DNA from: Myrica gale | Lineage: Eukaryota > Streptophyta > Magnoliopsida > Fagales > Myricaceae | Reading direction: 5' to 3' | Assembly (NCBI GenBank): GCA_963930655.1 | Contig: OZ005609.1 | Span: 26,771,001 to 26,835,000, forward strand | DNA: 64,000 nt | Part shown: positions 57,878 through 64,000 of the stretch, piece by piece | How positions within the stretch are numbered: the first letter of the stretch is position 1 | Layout: each line of letters starts with the position of its first letter | Made by a program: the position numbers and the translations under genes | Notes under the pieces: generated by a model | Database searches by the model: none | What the model was told of the DNA's origin: nothing | Seen by the model: only the letters and a program-made list of their open reading frames with translations

Positions 57878-60800
57878 CAATGGCGAAGCCAGGATTTTCT
57901 CATTAGGGGGCCAGACTAATTAAATAATATTATTAAAAATGAAATTCAAATATTATGGGACATAAAAAATTTGCAACGGTAATTTGTTCTATGTTAACCT
58001 TGATTTAGAACTAAAAACAGGTACATAAAAATTTATCTTATGAATTTGTTTGTATATATACTCAAAAAAGTACACAAAAGCATACTAATTTCCTATTACA
58101 GAGCAACTCTACGAGTCTTTAAAGAGTCGAAATCATCTATTAACATTTATGTGCTAATTGTTGCAACAATTTCTTTCTCAATATAGATAACCAAAAAATT
58201 TGCAAGAAATTCATCTTCACTCTTGTTGCGAAGTCTTGTTTTAATGATTTTCATGGTTGAAAAAGCTCGCTATGTAGTAGCTGTTGAAACTGGAAGAGTT
58301 AACACAAGACGAATCAATCTATCAATCAAATGAAAAATCTTTGACCTTCTTGTTTCCACCAATTTTCGGCATAACTCAGAAATTGTAGACAAACTTTTGA
58401 AATTGGGATCGTGAAACACAACACACTTAAATGTTTGCAATTGATATCTTAACTGAATATTTGCTTGCTCTGTATAATCTTCAGGGTAAAATTTGTCAAC
58501 AAGTCTACAAATATCATCAATATTGAAGAATTTAGATGCATTCTTAGCCTTAAGATCCAAGGTCGAGCTAAGAATAAGAAGTTTTGTTGTTTTTTCAATA
58601 AACCTGCTGTATAATTCTTATAATTGAGAGTCAATTGCAGCCACAAATATGTAAATCCGATAATAGTGTTCAATTGTAACATGATCTCGTTAACTCTGAG
58701 ACCTAGCTGGACCTGACTTGTACAAAACATTCATATCAAAAACTTCAATATCATGTTTTTCACAAAATGACTTCACATTCCCAAGAAAGGCAGCTCAACA
58801 ATTTTCTCTCAACTCTTGAATGAGCTCTTTTGTAGTTTTGACCAAATGCATAACATTCAAAATATCTTGAGTTTCTTGTTGTAGTACTTGACATAGACAA
58901 TAAGAAAATCCCATGATTTCTTTCATCAAATACAAACTCAAATGATACCATAACCTTGTATGCTGCATCGACATCACCACGTTGATAATAAGTGGATCCA
59001 TCAATGATGATATTGCAAGAACTTTCAAAGTTGCATTGAACATACTTATCACCTTGCATATAGAATTAAAATGAGAGCTCGATCTTGTATCCCCAGCTTA
59101 TTTTAATGTACCAATTTGATTTATACTTCTTCCAATTTCAAGTTCATCAACAACTATCAACTCTGCAATTTCAGCTGCTTGAGCGGTATGCAATTCATCA
59201 TTGCGTTTACAAGAGGTACCCACAATGTTAACAATGGAACTCAATTTTGTAAAAAAATTGATGAATTGAAAATACTTCTCTTGATGCCGTAACTATTGCC
59301 AAATGTAATCGATGAGCCATACAATGAACATAATAAGCATAAGAGCAATCATTAAGAAATAAGGCTTGTAATCCATTCTATTCACCACGCATATTACTAG
59401 CACCATCACATCCTTGCCCGCGAATATTTTGTATATTTGATTGTAACGAGCAAGAACAACAAATATCTTATTTTAAGAGTTAAGACACTTGTATCTTTAA
59501 CATGCACAATATAAAAAAACATTAAAAATCCTTAATTATCAACAAACCTCAAAATAAGAGCCATTTGCTCTCTTTTAGATTCATCCCGAGCTTCATCCAC
59601 AATGATACAGAATTTTGAATCACCAATCTCTTCTCGAATTGTACTTCGCACCCTAGTTACCAAGACATGTAGAATCTCCTTTTGGACAAGATGTGAAGTG
59701 TATTTAGCATTATCCGGAGCATTTTCTAAGACAACTTCATCAACATTCTTGTTATACTTCGATATAAGCTTTATCAACTCAAGGAAATTGCCACGATTTT
59801 TTTGATTGGGGACCTTCATCATGGCCTCTAAGAGCGCATGCTTGATAAGTTAAATATCGAATACAATTGATTGAAGTTTTCAATTGTAATCGGTTGTCCC
59901 TTATTTGTGCTAAAGATTGCTTCTCCATCACCCTATCAATATGCTGAGATTGGTTCATCAAAGCATCACAATAATTAACAACATTATTGTGAGGTGAACA
60001 TGAATCTTGACTCATATGACTCAAAAAAGCACAATTATTGCCATCATGAGCTTTTTCCAATTACGGAATCCATCAATAGTGAATGCATTAGCTTAGGACG
60101 TCCATTTGATTTTTTTATTAAAAAGATAGCATGACAGGCAATATGTAGCATTCTTTGAAGGAAAATATTCTAACCAAGAAAACATCTTATACCAAGATGA
60201 TTGAAATCGCCGAGGATGACTTTCAGGTCTAGAAAGTGGATACTCAAAACCATGAGAATGAGTGAACTGGTAGGGACCAGCCTTAAGATAAGTTCTTCTA
60301 ATTTCATCTTGCTGATTAATTGGATATTTCCATATCTGAGGACGTAATCCCAAATAACGTTCTAGAGTAGAAATGTCAATTTCTTGAGGTATAATTCTTT
60401 GATCTCTAGAAGGACCTTGGTCAAGAATTCAAATTTTGAGGATTAGACGTTGAAGAAAACACTTCTGAATTTGATTCAGCACCATTTTTCCTAAAGAAAG
60501 AAATTTGCAATTCGCAACAGTTCTCTTTTAGACTTTGAGTGGAAGAAACCAATAGAGAAAAAGAATGAGAAGCTGTGAGATAGAAGCAACACAACAGAGA
60601 ATTCGATGGTGTCATTGACGTGTGAGAGAAGGAACGTACGTGTCATAAATTGTGCGGAGGAAATAATTTCAGGGAAAAAGACGAAAAATAGCTTTTGTCA
60701 CTTCAAGCAATTTAACCCTTTTACACTTCATGTGTTCACCCCTTTCGTTGGTTTTAGAAATTTTTTAAATGTTGTGAACTTTAATTTGGGGGGACCAAAT

Positions 60801-60927
60801 AGAAATTTAAAATTTTAGAGGGGCCAATTATAAATTTTTTCAGTCAAGCCTTTAAATATATATACAAATTTTTTTCCCAACACTTTTGGGGGGCTAAGAC
60901 CCCCCTCTCTCCAACCAAGCGTTTAGG
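57870..60927 (-). mobile_element. hAT transposon (TTF/zf-MYM-like transposase) inserted in telomere-like repeats
   Basis: The left terminus CAATGGCGAAGCCAGGATTT at 57,878 is the 3' end relative to its minus-strand transposase. GGTTTAGG (57,870-57,877) and CGTTTAGG (60,920-60,927) fit an 8-bp hAT duplication at 7 of 8 positions, although telomeric repeats make this less diagnostic. Minus-strand coding pieces run from about 60,615 down to 58,140: TTF-type domain (RPQIWKYPINQQDEIRRTY, FQSSWYKMFSWLEYFPS, YCLSCYLFNKK), LRGHDEGPQSKK, catalytic region (SKFCIIVDEARDESKREQMA), and C-terminal dimerisation domain (LIRLVLTLPVSTATTE). Several frame shifts and stops interrupt it, so it is not autonomous now. 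It is related to the remnant in DGAT2-B intron 8. Confidence 0.8.
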
Positions 60928-61314
60928 ATTTTAGGGTATAGGGTTTGGGGTTGAGGGTTTAGGTTTAGAGGGTCAAGGGTTCGAGGGGTCGAGAGTTCGG
61001 CAGTTCGAGCGTTCTAGGGGTTGAGTGTTTAGGTTTAGAGGGTCAAGGGTTCGAGGGGTCGAGAGTTCGGCGGTTCGAGCGTTCGAGGGGTTGAGGGTTC
61101 GACGGTTCGAGCGTTCGAGGGGTCGAGGGTTTCAAGGTCTGAGGGTTTCGGGGTTCAAGGTCGAGGATTGAGGGTAGAGGGTTTAGGGTTTAGGGTTTAG
61201 GGTTTTAGGGTTTAGGGTTTGGGGTTTGGGGTTTGGGGTTTGGGGTTTGGGGTTTAGGGTTTGGGGTTTCGGGTTTGGGGTTTCGGGTTTAGGGTTTCGG
61301 GTTTAGGGTTTTAG
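60920..61314 (+). repeat. Degenerate and variant telomere repeats (outer block)
   Basis: From 60,920 to about 61,190 the units are highly diverged (GGGTTTAGG, GGGTTCGAGGGGTCGAG, GGTTCGAGCGTTCGAG). A unit of about 68 bp (TTTAGGTTTAGAGGGTCAAG and onward) is duplicated at about 60,961 and 61,029. From about 61,190 to 61,314 the variants are more regular: TTTAGGG mixed with TTTGGGG, TTTCGGG and TTTTAGGG. This graded change towards the perfect array is typical of proximal telomere sequence. Confidence 0.9.
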
Positions 61315-64000
61315 GGTTTAGGGTTTAGGGTTTAGGGTTTAGGGTTTAGGGTTTAGGGTTTAGGGTTTAGGGTTTAGGGTTTAGGGTTTAGGGTTTAGGG
61401 TTTAGGGTTTAGGGTTTAGGGTTTAGGGTTTAGGGTTTAGGGTTTAGGGTTTAGGGTTTAGGGTTTAGGGTTTAGGGTTTAGGGTTTAGGGTTTAGGGTT
61501 TAGGGTTTAGGGTTTAGGGTTTAGGGTTTAGGGTTTAGGGTTTAGGGTTTAGGGTTTAGGGTTTAGGGTTTAGGGTTTAGGGTTTAGGGTTTAGGGTTTA
61601 GGGTTTAGGGTTTAGGGTTTAGGGTTTAGGGTTTAGGGTTTAGGGTTTAGGGTTTAGGGTTTAGGGTTTAGGGTTTAGGGTTTAGGGTTTAGGGTTTAGG
61701 GTTTAGGGTTTAGGGTTTAGGGTTTAGGGTTTAGGGTTTAGGGTTTAGGGTTTAGGGTTTAGGGTTTAGGGTTTAGGGTTTAGGGTTTAGGGTTTAGGGT
61801 TTAGGGTTTAGGGTTTAGGGTTTAGGGTTTAGGGTTTAGGGTTTAGGGTTTAGGGTTTAGGGTTTAGGGTTTAGGGTTTAGGGTTTAGGGTTTAGGGTTT
61901 AGGGTTTAGGGTTTAGGGTTTAGGGTTTAGGGTTTAGGGTTTAGGGTTTAGGGTTTAGGGTTTAGGGTTTAGGGTTTAGGGTTTAGGGTTTAGGGTTTAG
62001 GGTTTAGGGTTTAGGGTTTAGGGTTTAGGGTTTAGGGTTTAGGGTTTAGGGTTTAGGGTTTAGGGTTTAGGGTTTAGGGTTTAGGGTTTAGGGTTTAGGG
62101 TTTAGGGTTTAGGGTTTAGGGTTTAGGGTTTAGGGTTTAGGGTTTAGGGTTTAGGGTTTAGGGTTTAGGGTTTAGGGTTTAGGGTTTAGGGTTTAGGGTT
62201 TAGGGTTTAGGGTTTAGGGTTTAGGGTTTAGGGTTTAGGGTTTAGGGTTTAGGGTTTAGGGTTTAGGGTTTAGGGTTTAGGGTTTAGGGTTTAGGGTTTA
62301 GGGTTTAGGGTTTAGGGTTTAGGGTTTAGGGTTTAGGGTTTAGGGTTTAGGGTTTAGGGTTTAGGGTTTAGGGTTTAGGGTTTAGGGTTTAGGGTTTAGG
62401 GTTTAGGGTTTAGGGTTTAGGGTTTAGGGTTTAGGGTTTAGGGTTTAGGGTTTAGGGTTTAGGGTTTAGGGTTTAGGGTTTAGGGTTTAGGGTTTAGGGT
62501 TTAGGGTTTAGGGTTTAGGGTTTAGGGTTTAGGGTTTAGGGTTTAGGGTTTAGGGTTTAGGGTTTAGGGTTTAGGGTTTAGGGTTTAGGGTTTAGGGTTT
62601 AGGGTTTAGGGTTTAGGGTTTAGGGTTTAGGGTTTAGGGTTTAGGGTTTAGGGTTTAGGGTTTAGGGTTTAGGGTTTAGGGTTTAGGGTTTAGGGTTTAG
62701 GGTTTAGGGTTTAGGGTTTAGGGTTTAGGGTTTAGGGTTTAGGGTTTAGGGTTTAGGGTTTAGGGTTTAGGGTTTAGGGTTTAGGGTTTAGGGTTTAGGG
62801 TTTAGGGTTTAGGGTTTAGGGTTTAGGGTTTAGGGTTTAGGGTTTAGGGTTTAGGGTTTAGGGTTTAGGGTTTAGGGTTTAGGGTTTAGGGTTTAGGGTT
62901 TAGGGTTTAGGGTTTAGGGTTTAGGGTTTAGGGTTTAGGGTTTAGGGTTTAGGGTTTAGGGTTTAGGGTTTAGGGTTTAGGGTTTAGGGTTTAGGGTTTA
63001 GGGTTTAGGGTTTAGGGTTTAGGGTTTAGGGTTTAGGGTTTAGGGTTTAGGGTTTAGGGTTTAGGGTTTAGGGTTTAGGGTTTAGGGTTTAGGGTTTAGG
63101 GTTTAGGGTTTAGGGTTTAGGGTTTAGGGTTTAGGGTTTAGGGTTTAGGGTTTAGGGTTTAGGGTTTAGGGTTTAGGGTTTAGGGTTTAGGGTTTAGGGT
63201 TTAGGGTTTAGGGTTTAGGGTTTAGGGTTTAGGGTTTAGGGTTTAGGGTTTAGGGTTTAGGGTTTAGGGTTTAGGGTTTAGGGTTTAGGGTTTAGGGTTT
63301 AGGGTTTAGGGTTTAGGGTTTAGGGTTTAGGGTTTAGGGTTTAGGGTTTAGGGTTTAGGGTTTAGGGTTTAGGGTTTAGGGTTTAGGGTTTAGGGTTTAG
63401 GGTTTAGGGTTTAGGGTTTAGGGTTTAGGGTTTAGGGTTTAGGGTTTAGGGTTTAGGGTTTAGGGTTTAGGGTTTAGGGTTTAGGGTTTAGGGTTTAGGG
63501 TTTAGGGTTTAGGGTTTAGGGTTTAGGGTTTAGGGTTTAGGGTTTAGGGTTTAGGGTTTAGGGTTTAGGGTTTAGGGTTTAGGGTTTAGGGTTTAGGGTT
63601 TAGGGTTTAGGGTTTAGGGTTTAGGGTTTAGGGTTTAGGGTTTAGGGTTTAGGGTTTAGGGTTTAGGGTTTAGGGTTTAGGGTTTAGGGTTTAGGGTTTA
63701 GGGTTTAGGGTTTAGGGTTTAGGGTTTAGGGTTTAGGGTTTAGGGTTTAGGGTTTAGGGTTTAGGGTTTAGGGTTTAGGGTTTAGGGTTTAGGGTTTAGG
63801 GTTTAGGGTTTAGGGTTTAGGGTTTAGGGTTTAGGGTTTAGGGTTTAGGGTTTAGGGTTTAGGGTTTAGGGTTTAGGGTTTAGGGTTTAGGGTTTAGGGT
63901 TTAGGGTTTAGGGTTTAGGGTTTAGGGTTTAGGGTTTAGGGTTTAGGGTTTAGGGTTTAGGGTTTAGGGTTTAGGGTTTAGGGTTTAGGGTTTAGGGTTT
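61315..64000 (+). repeat. Telomere, (TTTAGGG)n, at least 2.69 kb
   Basis: Perfect seven-base repeats of the Arabidopsis type to the end of the window, about 384 units. Every row keeps phase with the 7-base period, so there is no net insertion or deletion. The G-rich strand points to the right, so the chromosome end lies to the right of the window. The real array is at least this long. Confidence 0.99.

Noticed and set aside
61315..64000. Open frames in the telomere array
   Set aside because: Any frame in a 7-base repeat is an artefact; the sequence is a telomere.
1..64000. tRNA, rRNA or other structured RNA genes
   Set aside because: I looked for A/B-box-like and rRNA-like text by eye and saw none; a tRNAscan or Infernal run would be needed to exclude them formally.

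Overview
The window is plant nuclear DNA, almost certainly from a eudicot, and it is the distal end of a chromosome arm. From about 61,315 to the window end it is an unbroken (TTTAGGG)n array of about 2.7 kb. The G-rich strand reads 5'->3' towards the right edge, so this is a right-hand telomere and everything to its left is subtelomere. All host genes have introns, and most of the remaining DNA is transposon debris. I found no bacterial, organellar or CRISPR-like features. The species cannot be named from the sequence.

Layout: 1-1,400 holds fragments of a Ty3-type retroelement, a LINE and a MITE. 1,712-15,941 holds two head-to-tail DGAT2 (diacylglycerol O-acyltransferase 2) genes on the minus strand. 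Each has nine exons and I could reconstruct both base by base; exons 2-9 have identical lengths in the two copies. In both, the last intron (intron 8) was invaded by a different transposon: a hAT remnant in one and a Ty1/copia gag-LTR remnant in the other. 16,300-24,400 is gene-poor, with a 216-bp tandem duplication and a CACTA-type MITE with a 3-bp target-site duplication. 24,459-26,126 is a 2-oxoglutarate/Fe(II) dioxygenase of the DAO (auxin-oxidising) type with three single-base lesions. 27,287-30,731 is a very young LTR element (two LTRs of 1,513 bp around only 419 bp, TSD TATCT). 32,219-33,444 is a solo LTR (TSD ACAAT). 34,500-43,250 holds a MULE N-terminal fragment, MITEs, a decayed hAT transposase ending in a GAA microsatellite, and a 3'-truncated Ty1/copia element. 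43,260-44,080 has two opposed LINE fragments.

44,482-54,051 (minus) is the largest gene: a complete 23-exon kinesin-like calmodulin-binding protein (KCBP/ZWICHEL) of about 1,269 aa with MyTH4, FERM, coiled coil, C-terminal kinesin motor and calmodulin-binding tail. One of its introns has a GC donor. Beyond it lie an ELF6/REF6-like JmjC demethylase fragment with an internal duplication, a 226-bp near-perfect foldback MULE-MITE with a 10-bp TSD, and exon 1 of a cytosolic pyruvate kinase whose other exons are absent. Then come degenerate telomere-like repeats, split by a roughly 3-kb hAT transposon, and finally the true telomere.

The host genes do not form one pathway: DGAT2 makes triacylglycerol, KCBP is a microtubule motor, and DAO-type enzymes inactivate auxin. 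The unifying theme is a decaying, transposon-rich chromosome end. I did not find a convincing undescribed molecular system. The points most worth following are the truncated pyruvate kinase abutting telomeric DNA, the hAT insertion into old telomere repeats, the three G/C-run lesions in the dioxygenase, and the divergent DGAT2 pair. Exon coordinates come from manual reading of splice sites checked for frame; no alignments or searches were run.
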